Positions 33,906 to 42,337 of a stretch of DNA of 64,000 nucleotides are shown in pieces (within the stretch, counting starts at the first letter, position 1; every line of letters starts with the position of its first letter). Source of the stretch: Pseudonocardia sp. EC080619-01 (GTDB lineage Bacteria > Actinomycetota > Actinomycetes > Mycobacteriales > Pseudonocardiaceae). Both the position numbers and the translations under genes were made by a program. The DNA lies in assembly GCF_001420995.1 (NCBI RefSeq), contig NZ_CP012184.1, positions 5,068,501 to 5,132,500 of the forward strand, given 5' to 3'. Under the pieces are notes generated by a model. The model was not told the origin of the DNA. It saw nothing but the letters and a program-made list of their open reading frames with translations, and made no database searches.

Positions 33906-34301
33906 ATGATCCCGACTCAGCGCCGCGGCCGCCGGCGCACGCTGCTCAGCTGGTTCGCCGCCGTCTTCGTGGCGGTCTGGATCGGCGGCGTCGCCGTGCT
34001 GATCGCGTCGACCGGTGACCGGGGCGCCGACGACCCGGCGTCGCTGGTGGAGCGGGCCACCGCCGTGCTGCGGACCGGCGACGGGGACGGCCTGCACGAG
34101 CTGCTGCTCGACGCCCCGGAGTCGTCGTTCTCCGAGGACTACGCCGCCCGGGTCCGGGCGGCCGGGACGGCCGAGCTGACGAGCAGCGGCCCGGACGGCG
34201 TCGAGATCCGGTCCGGGGCGGTGCACACCACGCTGTCGGTCACCGAGGAGGGCGGGCGCTGGTACCTCAGCCTGCTGCCGCCCGGGAGCCCGGCGGACTA
34301 G
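33906..34301 (+). CDS. Small membrane-anchored hypothetical protein
   Basis: The product has 131 residues and no name I recognise. A positively charged N-terminus (PTQRRGRRRTLL) is followed by one membrane helix (WFAAVFVAVWIGGVAVLIAS), and then by about 85 exported residues. The exported part has alternating helix and strand, rather like a small SnoaL/DUF4878-type domain. Most likely it is an anchored extracytoplasmic protein. CAGACT lies 9 nt before the ATG. The stop overlaps the convergent DUF4185 gene by 4 nt. Confidence 0.68.
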   Translation: MIPTQRRGRRRTLLSWFAAVFVAVWIGGVAVLIASTGDRGADDPASLVERATAVLRTGDGDGLHELLLDAPESSFSEDYAARVRAAGTAELTSSGPDGVEIRSGAVHTTLSVTEEGGRWYLSLLPPGSPAD

Positions 34302-35326
34302 GCACGCAGGCCCAGCAGGTCGCTCGCGTCGGCGCGGAACTGCATCGACCGGTACGGCCAGTTCGTCGCGGTGTTCCACTGGCTGACGACGAGGTGCAGG
34401 TCGTCGAGCGTCGAGCCGGGGACGACGTAGCCGCCGTACAGCTGGGCGACGCGGCCGGTGCCGTGGTCCTCGTCGTCCCAGCCGCAGCCCTGCAGCAGCG
34501 TGGTGCGCGGCGCCCGGTGCAGGTCGGCGTTCGGCCGGTCGAGCAGCATCGCGTCGATCCGGTAGTTGCCGGCGTCGAAGAAGGTCAGCAGGAGGTGCTC
34601 GCGGCCGTCCGGGCCGGGGACCCGGCGCAGGTTCAGCTCGCCGAGGGCACCCGGGATCGTCAGGGTCGGCGGGTTCCCCCAGTCCCAGCGCTCGCCGGCG
34701 AACCCCCAGGGCTCCCAGGCGTCGGCGTCGGTGATCCGGTCGGCGGGCACCCGGTGCAGCAGCAGGCCGTCCCGGCGCTGGAAGCCGGTGGTGTAGGCGT
34801 AGACGTGGCCGTCGTCGTCGAGGTACCAGGTCAGTTGCTGGAACAGGCCGTCGTGGTGGTTCCCGGGCCACGAGCAGCCGGTGCGCTCCCACGTCACGCC
34901 GTTGTCGGTGGAGGCGAGGATCTCGGTGTAGAGCACGTTGCCGAGGCCCTTGTTGGCCATGACGTGCAGGTACATCGTGTCGCCGACGGTGATCACGTCG
35001 GCGGGCAGGATCGTGGTGATCCGGCGCTGCAGGCGGAACCAGTTCGTCGCGGGCTTGGCGACGAGCCGGCAGGCGTAGTCGGCGGTGTCGCCGCCGGAAC
35101 CCGTCCAGGTCAGCCCGGACCGGAAGCCGGACGGCTCGGCGAACAGCACGACCGGCGAGCGCCAGCCGGGGCCGCCGACCCCGGCCCGGTCGAACGTGTC
35201 GCCGAAGACGGCGACGAGGCGCCCGTCCGGTGCGGTCTCGACGATTCCCAGGTCGGTGCCGCCGATCCCGTAGGCGTCGGTGAGCCCGGGACCGGTCAGG
35301 TCCGCGATCTTCGTGGTGACGGCCAT
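34298..35326 (-). CDS. DUF4185 domain-containing protein (beta-propeller)
   Basis: This 342-residue protein has no signal peptide. Repeated beta-strand blades include TDLGIVETAPDGRLVAVFGDTFD, GDTMYLHVMANKGLG, LASTDNGVTWERTG and VSQWNTATNWPYRSMQ. The DNGVTW block is an Asp-box of the kind seen in sialidase-type propellers. The family is DUF4185, thought to act on polysaccharides or cell-wall glycans. No catalytic residues can be assigned. The absence of an export signal is odd for such a protein. Confidence 0.82.
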   Translation of the reverse strand: MAVTTKIADLTGPGLTDAYGIGGTDLGIVETAPDGRLVAVFGDTFDRAGVGGPGWRSPVVLFAEPSGFRSGLTWTGSGGDTADYACRLVAKPATNWFRLQRRITTILPADVITVGDTMYLHVMANKGLGNVLYTEILASTDNGVTWERTGCSWPGNHHDGLFQQLTWYLDDDGHVYAYTTGFQRRDGLLLHRVPADRITDADAWEPWGFAGERWDWGNPPTLTIPGALGELNLRRVPGPDGREHLLLTFFDAGNYRIDAMLLDRPNADLHRAPRTTLLQGCGWDDEDHGTGRVAQLYGGYVVPGSTLDDLHLVVSQWNTATNWPYRSMQFRADASDLLGLRA

Positions 35327-35335
35327 ACCCCGAGC

Positions 35336-36082
35336 CTAAGGATTCCGGTAGGCCCGCAGCGCGTCGCGGGTCGCGGGCGCGGCGAACACGTCCGCGAACA
35401 CGTCGACGCTGGCCGTCACCGAGTCGCCGATCCCGGTCTCCCGCCAGGTCTCGAACAGGCCCTTCTGCGCGGCGACGACCTCCCGGGTGGGGGCGGCGAC
35501 GGTCGCGGCCAGCGCGGCGACGGCGTCGTCGAGCTCCGCGGGGGTGCCGACGAGCCGGTTGACGAGACGGTCCGCGCCGAGCTCGTCGAGCCCGTAGAGG
35601 TCGCCGGTGAGGATCAGCTCCTGCGCGAGCGACGCGCCGAGATAGTGCGGCAGGAGCGCGGCGTCCACGACGGACGGGATGCCGAGCTTCACCTCGGGCA
35701 GCCCCACCCGGACGCCGGCGTGCGCGACCCGCAGGTCGCAGGCCAGCGCCAGCTCGAAGGCCGCGCCGATGCAGACGCCGTTGAGCCGCGCGATCGTCGG
35801 GACCGGGGCGGTGCGGACGGTCCGCAGGCAGTCCGCGAGCCGGGAGATGATCGCCCGGCCGTCACCCGGCTCTGCGCCGGTGAAGACGTCGAGGTGCATC
35901 CCCGCGCCGAACGCCCGCTCCCCGGCACCGGTCAGCACCACCACGCGGATGTCCGGCCCGATGTCCCGCACCGCGGCGCCGATCGCGCCGACGTCCTCCA
36001 GGTGCAGGGCGTTCGCGTGGTTCGGACGGTCCAGCGTGATCGTGCGGACCGGTCCGTCGTCGTGCACCCGAGGCAGTCCCAT
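35336..36082 (-). CDS. Enoyl-CoA hydratase/isomerase family protein
   Basis: The product has 248 residues. It shows the crotonase fold with ERAFGAGMHLDVFTG as the first oxyanion-hole strand and ARLNGVCIGAAFELALACDLRVA as the second, then GLPEVKLGIPSVVDAALLP. ITLDRPNHANAL at the start is the usual N-terminal signature. The enzyme probably hydrates, isomerises or hydrolyses an acyl-CoA. It is followed on the same strand upstream by an alpha/beta hydrolase 20 nt away, so the two may form an operon. Confidence 0.88.
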   Translation of the reverse strand: MGLPRVHDDGPVRTITLDRPNHANALHLEDVGAIGAAVRDIGPDIRVVVLTGAGERAFGAGMHLDVFTGAEPGDGRAIISRLADCLRTVRTAPVPTIARLNGVCIGAAFELALACDLRVAHAGVRVGLPEVKLGIPSVVDAALLPHYLGASLAQELILTGDLYGLDELGADRLVNRLVGTPAELDDAVAALAATVAAPTREVVAAQKGLFETWRETGIGDSVTASVDVFADVFAAPATRDALRAYRNP

Positions 36083-36102
36083 GGGGCGATCGTCGCACCG
36101 GG

Positions 36103-36966
36103 TCACCGGGCGGCGACCACGGCGGCGGCGAACGTCGCCGGTGCCTCCACCGGGACGAAGTGCCCGGTGCCGTCGACCGGGACGACGGTGACGTCGGTGA
36201 AGAACTCGCCGACCCGGTCCGACCACTCCCGGGGGAACAGCGGATCGTGGTCGGGCCACAGGAAGGTGGTGGGGACGGTGATCCGCTCCTCCGGGGCGGG
36301 GGCGGTCTCGGCCAGCGACCGGGCGACCGCGCCGCCACCGGAGCGGTACCAGCCGATCGACGCGACGAACGCGCCCGGCGGGGAGTACACGCCGGTCAGG
36401 TGGTCGAGCCTGCCGTCGTCCGGTGTGTGGTCCGGCCCGGACCAGTGCGACCAGAAGTGCCGCAGGTACGCGCGGGTGGCGCGGGCGTCGCCGTCGACCA
36501 GCTCCTGCGCGAGATCCAGCTGGTGGAACGCCTGGTACCAGAACTCGCGCACCGCGTCCGGGTCCAGGATCCGCCGGCCGACGCCCGGCGCCGGCGGTGT
36601 GACGACGAGCGCGCGCAGCAGGTCGGGCCGGTCCGTCGCGAGCTGCTGGCCGACCCGGCTGCCGACGTCGTACCCGCCTGCGACGACGCCGGAGAGCCCG
36701 AGCTCGTCGAGCAGGGCGGCGACGCTCGCCGCCTGGCCCGCGGCACCGTAGGCGGCGACGGGGTCGCGGTCGTGCTTGTCCGACTCCCCGAAGCCGCGCA
36801 GGTCGGGGACGACGACGTCGTGGGTCCCGGCGAGCTCCGCCGCCACCGCCGCGTGGTCCGTGCGGTCGCCGGGCCAGCCGTGCAGCAGCAGGACGGGCGG
36901 CGCGCCGGGTGTGCCGTGGCGGTCGTAGGCGAGCCGGAAGCCGTCGACGGGGGTGGACAGTGGCAT
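36103..36966 (-). CDS. Alpha/beta hydrolase, epoxide hydrolase-like
   Basis: The product has 287 residues. The oxyanion motif is HGWPG (29-33). The nucleophile elbow GGYDVGSR carries Asp100 where esterases have Ser. This points to an epoxide hydrolase or haloalkane-dehalogenase-type mechanism through an alkyl-enzyme ester. The catalytic His is in GTGHFVPVEAP near the end. GGAGGAGATC precedes the ATG. The crotonase gene follows 20 nt downstream. Epoxide hydrolase is the better guess because of the HGWPG loop. Confidence 0.85.
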   Translation of the reverse strand: MPLSTPVDGFRLAYDRHGTPGAPPVLLLHGWPGDRTDHAAVAAELAGTHDVVVPDLRGFGESDKHDRDPVAAYGAAGQAASVAALLDELGLSGVVAGGYDVGSRVGQQLATDRPDLLRALVVTPPAPGVGRRILDPDAVREFWYQAFHQLDLAQELVDGDARATRAYLRHFWSHWSGPDHTPDDGRLDHLTGVYSPPGAFVASIGWYRSGGGAVARSLAETAPAPEERITVPTTFLWPDHDPLFPREWSDRVGEFFTDVTVVPVDGTGHFVPVEAPATFAAAVVAAR

Positions 36967-37106
36967 GCGGATCTCCTCCGGGCGTACGTCGCTGCGGCTC
37001 CCGACCCCATCACGACCGGTGCGTCACGGCGACCCGGTCGGGCTTTCGGAACGGAACGGACGTGGTTACGCTTCGTCGACTTGCCGGTCATTCGCTTGGG
37101 GGTACC

Positions 37107-38399
37107 GTGACCAGCTCTCCGACCGCAGGGTCCACGGAACGTCACCGGCTACCGGTGCGCACGCTGGTCGCGGCGTCGATCGGCAACGCCGTCGAGTGGT
37201 ACGACTGGACGATCTACGCGACGTTCTCGATCTACTTCGCGACCCAGATCTTCCCGCCGGACAATGCGGCGCTCGCCCTCATCTCGACGCTGGCCACCTA
37301 TGCGCTGGTGTTCTTCTTCCGGCCGCTCGGCGGGCTGCTCCTCGGCCGCTTCGCCGATCTCCGGGGCCGCCGCACGGCGATGCTGGTGACCATCCTGCTG
37401 ATGGCGGGCGGTTCCGTCGTGATCGGCCTGCTGCCGACGTACGAGATGGTCGGCTGGCTCGCCCCGGTCCTGTTGCTGCTGGCCAGGATCGCGCAGGGGA
37501 TGTCGCTCGGCGGGGAGGTGTCGAACGCGTCGGCGTACCTGGCGGAGATCGCGCCGGCGGACCGACGGGGGCGCTACTCGTCGTTCTTCTACATCTCCAC
37601 CGGCACCGCGGTGCTCATCGCCTCGCTGATGGGCTTCGGGCTGTCGGCCGCGCTCACCGAGGACCAGCTGGCGTCGTGGGGCTGGCGGATCCCGTTCATC
37701 ATCGGCGGCGTGCTCGGCCTGATCGGCATGTGGATGCGGCGTCAGATGGCCGAGACCGAGCAGTTCGAGCAGAACAAGGAGACCGCGGCCCGGATCCGGA
37801 ACCCGCTCATGCTGACGCTGCGCGAGCACCCGAGGGCGGTCGCACAGCTCGTCGGCTTCACCGTGCTGAACACGCTCTGCTACTACACGTTCTTCTCCGC
37901 GCTCACGCCGTTCGCGACGAAGTCCCGCGGCGCGGACGCGACGGAGGTCTTCCTCGCCCTGTCGATCGCGACGGCGATCTTCGTACTGCTGCAGTACCCC
38001 ATGGGTGCCGCCGCCGACCGGTACGGGCGCAGACCGCAGCTGCTGATCTGGTCCGCGGCGACGGCGATCCTCGTCGTGCCGCTGTCGTTCCTCATCGGAC
38101 CCGGCTTCTGGAACATGCTCGTGGTCTTCGTCGTGGGCCTCGGGCTCTACACGATGATGACCTCGATCGCCCCGGCGATCATGAGCGAGCTGTTCCCGAC
38201 GTCGGTCCGCGGTCTGGGCATCGGTGCCTGGTACAACCTGACCGTCGCCGTGTTCGGCGGGACCGCGCCGCTCGTCGTGCAGTCGTTGCAGGCGGCCGGC
38301 CTGGCGATCCTGTTCTTCGTCTACGTCGCCGTCGGTGCGGTCATCGCGTTCGTCGCGGTCCTGACGCTGCCGGAGACCAAGGGGTCGGTGCTGCGCTGA
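37107..38399 (+). CDS. MHS-family MFS transporter (metabolite:H+ symporter, ProP/ShiA-like)
   Basis: The product has 430 residues and 12 membrane segments. It begins with the family signature ASIGNAVEWYDWTIYATFS. Then come FFRPLGGLLLGRFADLRGRRTAM (loop 2-3) and ARIAQGMSLGGEVSNASAYLAEIAP. The subfamily carries betaine, proline, shikimate or dicarboxylates. The GTG start follows TTGGGGGT. It precedes, by 351 nt, a dimethylglycine/sarcosine dehydrogenase on the same strand, which suggests uptake of a methylated glycine as the source of the substrate. Confidence 0.9.
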   Translation: MTSSPTAGSTERHRLPVRTLVAASIGNAVEWYDWTIYATFSIYFATQIFPPDNAALALISTLATYALVFFFRPLGGLLLGRFADLRGRRTAMLVTILLMAGGSVVIGLLPTYEMVGWLAPVLLLLARIAQGMSLGGEVSNASAYLAEIAPADRRGRYSSFFYISTGTAVLIASLMGFGLSAALTEDQLASWGWRIPFIIGGVLGLIGMWMRRQMAETEQFEQNKETAARIRNPLMLTLREHPRAVAQLVGFTVLNTLCYYTFFSALTPFATKSRGADATEVFLALSIATAIFVLLQYPMGAAADRYGRRPQLLIWSAATAILVVPLSFLIGPGFWNMLVVFVVGLGLYTMMTSIAPAIMSELFPTSVRGLGIGAWYNLTVAVFGGTAPLVVQSLQAAGLAILFFVYVAVGAVIAFVAVLTLPETKGSVLR

Positions 38400-38750
38400 G
38401 CGGGCCTCCCTGCGGCCGGGCGGTCACTCGCCCGGGCGGCGGGGGAGGGGTTCCGTGGAATCGCTTCCTCAGGCAGCGATTCCACGACAGCGGAGCGCCT
38501 GCCCGCATCGTCGCGTCGATCTCATGGATCCGCTGGTCGACGCGCTATTGACAGCGGACTCCCGCGCCCTGCACGGTGTTGCGGTAAGCACCTCGACGTT
38601 GCGCATCATGCAACACACGCGGTCGGATCGATGGTGGCCGCCGGCTCATCCCGTGTGTAGGCACCCCACTCCCGTGGGGCGTCGACCCCTGCGCAACGAC
38701 GGATTCGTCGCTCCGCCCCCGGGCGGACGGGTTCGCCGCTGGAGTCCCGC
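38400..38750. other. 351-nt regulatory gap between the MHS transporter and the demethylase
   Basis: There is no convincing gene here. It contains a perfect 12-bp hairpin at 38454-38486 and a TTGACA near 38548 that could be a -35. A smaller inverted repeat, GTTGC-GCATCAT-GCAAC, lies near 38600 and looks like a GntR- or MarR-size operator. GGAGT lies just before the demethylase ATG. The gap probably holds the transporter's terminator and the promoter of the demethylase. Confidence 0.5.
38454..38486. terminator. Perfect 12-bp inverted repeat (terminator or operator)
   Basis: CGTGGAATCGCT at 38454-38465 pairs with AGCGATTCCACG at 38475-38486 around a 9-nt loop. It lies 55 nt after the transporter stop. 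It has less G/C than other hairpins in the window and no U tract, so a protein-binding site is also possible. Confidence 0.55.
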
Positions 38751-41160
38751 ATGGTGTCCACCTCCCCACGCATCGTCATCATCGGAGCCGGCGTCGTCGG
38801 CTGCGCCCTCGCCGATCAGCTGACCCGGCGCGGGCATCGCGCCGTGACCGTCCTCGACCGGGGGTCGCTCTACGGCGCGGCCGGTGCCACCGCGCACGAT
38901 CCGGGGCTCGTCCTGCAGGTCTCGTCGAGCCGGGCGACGAGCCGGCTCGCGTCCGCGACACTGCGGGCGTACGCGGGGCTGCGCGAGGACGGCCTGCCGC
39001 TCCTGACCCGGTCCGGGAGCCTGGAGGTCGCGACCACCCCCGACCGTCTCGACGAGCTCCGCCGGCGGCACGGCTGGGCCGCGGCCGCCGGGATCGACAG
39101 CCGCATCCTCGAACCGGGGGAGTCCGCGACCGTGCACCCCCCTGCTGGACGCCGACCGCGTCGTCGGCGGGCTGCACGTCCGCGGCGACGGCACGGTCGA
39201 TCCCGTCGCCGTCGCCCGGGTGCAGGCCGGCGCTGCCGCCGCGCGGGGCGCCGTCCTCCTGGAGCACCGGACCGTCACCCGGGTCGAACGCGCGGGAGGC
39301 CGGGTCACCGCCGTCCACTGCGGCGACGAGCGTCATCCGGCCGACGTCGTGGTGTGCTGCGCCGGCGCGTGGAGCCCGGCGGTCGGCGCGCTCGCGGGCG
39401 TCGGGATCCCGCTGACCCCGGTCGTGCGGCAGTACGCCACGACCGACGCCCTCGGTCCGCTGGAGACGATCCACGCGCTGGAGGCGGCGTCGGGCCGGGC
39501 CGATCCCGCCCTGCCCGTGCTGGGGAGCGCCGGCGTGCGCGTCCGTGCCCACAGGCACCGCATCGGGATCGGTGCCGCGCCCGCGCGGCAACGGGGCGTC
39601 GAGCCCGGTCCGACCTCCCCGGCGGGGCTGCGGTTCACCCCGGACGACTTCGACGACGCCTGGGACGCGGCCGCGGACCTGCTGCCGCTCCTCGGCGACT
39701 CCAAGGTCGCGGAGGGGACCGACGTCGTCGTCGCCGGTACCCCGGACGGCCGGCCGCTGGTCGGTGAGCACCCCGACCTGGCCGGGTTCTGGACGGCCGC
39801 CGCCGTGCGCACCGCACACTCGGCCGGGCTCGCGGAGGCGCTCGCCGAGTGGATCACCACCGGCCGTCCGTCGCTCGGCGGTCAGCCGATCGACCTCTCC
39901 GGCCTGCACGTCGGCCGGTTCGACCCCGACGCGACCGGGACCGGGCCGTTCCGGTCCCGGCACGTCGAGCTGCGTGCGGTGTCCGGCGCGGACGGCACCG
40001 ACCGGCGTCCACTGTGGTTCGGCGCCAACGGTGCGCTGCCCGAGGTCTGCGAGGTCCCGCGGCGGGAGGGCCGGGCGGCGCGGGACTGGTCGCCGGTCGC
40101 GGGGGCGGAGGCGCTCGTCGTCCGCCGTGCCGCGGGCATGGTCGACCTCTCCGCCGAGCGCCGGGTCGAGGTGACCGGCCCGCACGCGGCGGAGTTCCTG
40201 CAGCGGCTGGTCTGCAGCGACGTCGACGGGCCGGCCGGGCACGTCGTCGAGACCCTGATGCTGGACGCCGACGGCGGGGTGCTCACCGCCCCGACCGTCG
40301 CGCGGCTCGGGCCGCAGCGGTTCCTCGTCGTCCTCGCCGAGCGCCGCGACGTCGCGGCACTGCGCCGTTACGCCCGGACCGGCGTCGAGATCACCGACGT
40401 CAGCACGACGACCGCCTGCCTGGGGCTGTGGGGCCCGGCGGTCGGCGAGGTCCTGCGCGGGCTGTCCCCGGACGACGTCGTGCGCTCGGAGCCGCTCCGG
40501 GTCGTCCGGTTCGTCGTCGGGGGCGTCCCGGTGACGGGGCTGCGGATCTCCCGGATCGGCGAGGACGGCTGGGAGCTCGTCTGCGCCGCCGCCGACGCCG
40601 AGCGGCTGTGGGACACCGTGCACGCCGCGGGGGCGCGGTACGGACTGGTCCCCGTCGGGCGGCTCGCGTTCGACGCGCTGCGCATCGAGGCGGGCGACCC
40701 GACGCGGGGCTCCGAGCTCTCCGCCGAGCACGGCCCGGACGCCGTCGGTCTCGGGGCGCTCGTCGACCCGGGCAAGGGGCCGTTCGTCGGACGCGCCGCC
40801 GTGCACGCGCTGCGCGCCGCCGGCGGTCCGGCCGAGACACTCGTGACGCTCGTCGTGGACCGGCCCGGGGTCGTGCTGTGCGGGCAGGAGCCGGTGTACG
40901 ACCTCCCCGAGTCCCGCCGGTACTCCCGTGACCCGGTGCCGATGGACCCGCCGCCCGACCTGCGCCGCGGCCCGGTGATCGGTCGGGTGACCGTCGCCGC
41001 CACCGGTCACTCCACGGGGACCTCGATCGCCCGCGCCTGGGTCCCGGCGGAGCGCGCCGTCCCGGGGACGCGGGTGGAGATCGAGCTGTCCGGGCACCGG
41101 CTCACCGCCGCCGTGGCGGTGGGGCCGCCGCACCACGTGTCGTCCCCGGTGCCGGGCTGA
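38751..41160 (+). pseudogene. Frameshifted dimethylglycine/sarcosine dehydrogenase (FAD + GcvT domains)
   Basis: Together the two frames give about 803 residues, the normal length for dimethylglycine dehydrogenase-type enzymes. The first frame (38751 to about 39136) has the FAD motif IVIIGAGVVGCALADQLTRRG. A C6 run at 39137-39142 has one base too many. After removing it the protein continues as HPLLDADRVVGGLHVRGD, and on through the rest of the FAD domain (GTPDGRPLVGEHPDLAGFW) and the GcvT-type folate-binding half with its C-terminal barrel, to the stop at 41160. Such enzymes demethylate dimethylglycine or sarcosine and pass the C1 unit to tetrahydrofolate. A separate short product starting near 39220 would lack the FAD loop. 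Homopolymer slippage, a sequencing error, or a true mutation are all possible. Confidence 0.8.
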
Positions 41161-41185
41161 CGTCGTGCGGCGGCAGCGGTAACGT

Positions 41186-41211
41186 CCATCGAAACGTCCC
41201 CGTTTCGATGG
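41186..41211. promoter_or_regulatory. Perfect 26-bp palindromic operator (TetR type)
   Basis: CCATCGAAACG at 41186-41196 and CGTTTCGATGG at 41201-41211 are perfect inverted arms with a TCCC spacer. The GAAACG/CGTTTC core is a frequent TetR-family half-site. It ends 8 bp before the ATG of the DUF4334 gene, and the TetR gene is the second gene of that unit, so autoregulation is the likely role. Confidence 0.78.
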
Positions 41212-41218
41212 AGAGGCC

Positions 41219-41764
41219 ATGACCACGACCGCCCCCGCCGACACCCTCCGCTACCTCGAGCACGGCGCCACGATCGACGAGGCGCTGGCCTTCTTCGACG
41301 GGCTGCCCGCGGTCACCGTCGGCGACCTGCTGGGGGAGTGGGCGGGTGGCGAGGTCCCCACCGGCAACCCGATGGACGGCCTGCTGGAGCGCTTCGGCTG
41401 GCACGGGAAGCGGTTCGACGGCCCCGACGACGTCCACCCGCTGGTCATGGACCACCCCCGCGGCGGCCGGTTCAGCCTGAACCCCGCCCTGGTGCCGCTG
41501 CCGACACTCCTGCGGTACCCCGCCGCGCTGCGCAACGCGGCCGTCGCCCGGATCGCCGCGCAGGCGGGTCCCGCGCTGGCCACCCGGGCGCCGAAGGCGC
41601 GGCTGCGGATGACCGAGTACCGCGGGGTCCTCAGCGCCACCATGTGTTACGACGACCTGCCGATCCACGACGTCTTCCGCCGCGTCGACGACGACACCGT
41701 CCTCGGTCTCATGGACATGCGCGGCCTGGACCGGCCGTTCGTGTTCTACCTGCGCCGGGAGTGA
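41219..41764 (+). CDS. DUF4334/GXWXG-domain protein
   Basis: This 181-residue cytoplasmic protein has the diagnostic GXWXG motif in VGDLLGEWAGGEVPTG near residue 40, followed by HGKRFDGPDDVHPL. The C-terminal half carries KARLRMTEYRGVLSATMCYDDLPIHDVFRRVDDDTVLGLMD, typical of DUF4334. The biochemical role is unknown; a lipocalin-like ligand-binding fold has been suggested for this family. A perfect palindrome lies in its promoter and the TetR gene overlaps its stop, so it is probably the main target of that repressor. Confidence 0.83.
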   Translation: MTTTAPADTLRYLEHGATIDEALAFFDGLPAVTVGDLLGEWAGGEVPTGNPMDGLLERFGWHGKRFDGPDDVHPLVMDHPRGGRFSLNPALVPLPTLLRYPAALRNAAVARIAAQAGPALATRAPKARLRMTEYRGVLSATMCYDDLPIHDVFRRVDDDTVLGLMDMRGLDRPFVFYLRRE

Positions 41765-42333
41765 CCAGCCGGTTCCCCGCGGACCGGCGGCGGGAGGTGC
41801 TCGCCGCGGCCCGGCGGCTCGTCGCCGAGCGGGGGTTCGAGGAGACGACCGTCGAGGCGATCGCCGCCGCGACCCGCACCAGCAAGGCGACGCTGTACCG
41901 GCAGTGGGGCGACAAGGCGTCGCTGGTGGTGGACGCGGTCTCGGCGGGCAGCGGGATCGCGATCGGCACGATCGACACCGGGACGCTCCCCGGTGACCTG
42001 CACGCGGTCGCGGACATGCTGGCCGAGCGGGCGTCGGTGAACGTGCCGCTCGTGCTCGGCATCGCCCGGGCCGGGCAGGACGACCCGGCCCTGCTCGGTG
42101 CGCTCTCGGCCCGGCTGCTGCCCGAGGTCGCGGCACTGCGCGCGGTCGTCGTCCGTGCGGTCGGGCGTGGGGAGCTGGTCGCGGAGCCGCCGGCCGCGCG
42201 GTGGCTGCAGCACCTGTTCGCCGGGGCGGTGCTCACGCCGTCGCTGACGGGTGGGCCGGGCCGGGTGCCCGGTGCCGCCGACCTGCGGGACTACGTCGAC
42301 GCCGTCGTCCTGCCCGCGCTCGGGGTGCGCTGA
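41761..42333 (+). CDS. TetR-family transcriptional regulator
   Basis: The product has 190 residues. The helix-turn-helix is EVLAAARRLVAERGFEETTVEAIAAATRTSKATLYRQWGDKASLVVDAV, a textbook TetR N-terminus. The C-terminal ligand domain looks like the TetR_C_11 type (ASVNVPLVLGIARAGQDDPALLGAL). The GTG start overlaps the DUF4334 stop (GTGA at 41761-41764), so the two are co-translated. It probably binds the 26-bp palindrome ahead of the pair. Confidence 0.9.
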   Translation: MTSRFPADRRREVLAAARRLVAERGFEETTVEAIAAATRTSKATLYRQWGDKASLVVDAVSAGSGIAIGTIDTGTLPGDLHAVADMLAERASVNVPLVLGIARAGQDDPALLGALSARLLPEVAALRAVVVRAVGRGELVAEPPAARWLQHLFAGAVLTPSLTGGPGRVPGAADLRDYVDAVVLPALGVR

Positions 42334-42337
42334 TCGC

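Noticed and set aside
39220..41160. Stand-alone aminomethyltransferase-like gene starting at 39220
   Set aside because: The frame continues homology upstream of 39220 into the FAD domain after correction of the C6 run, and a product without the FAD loop would be inactive.
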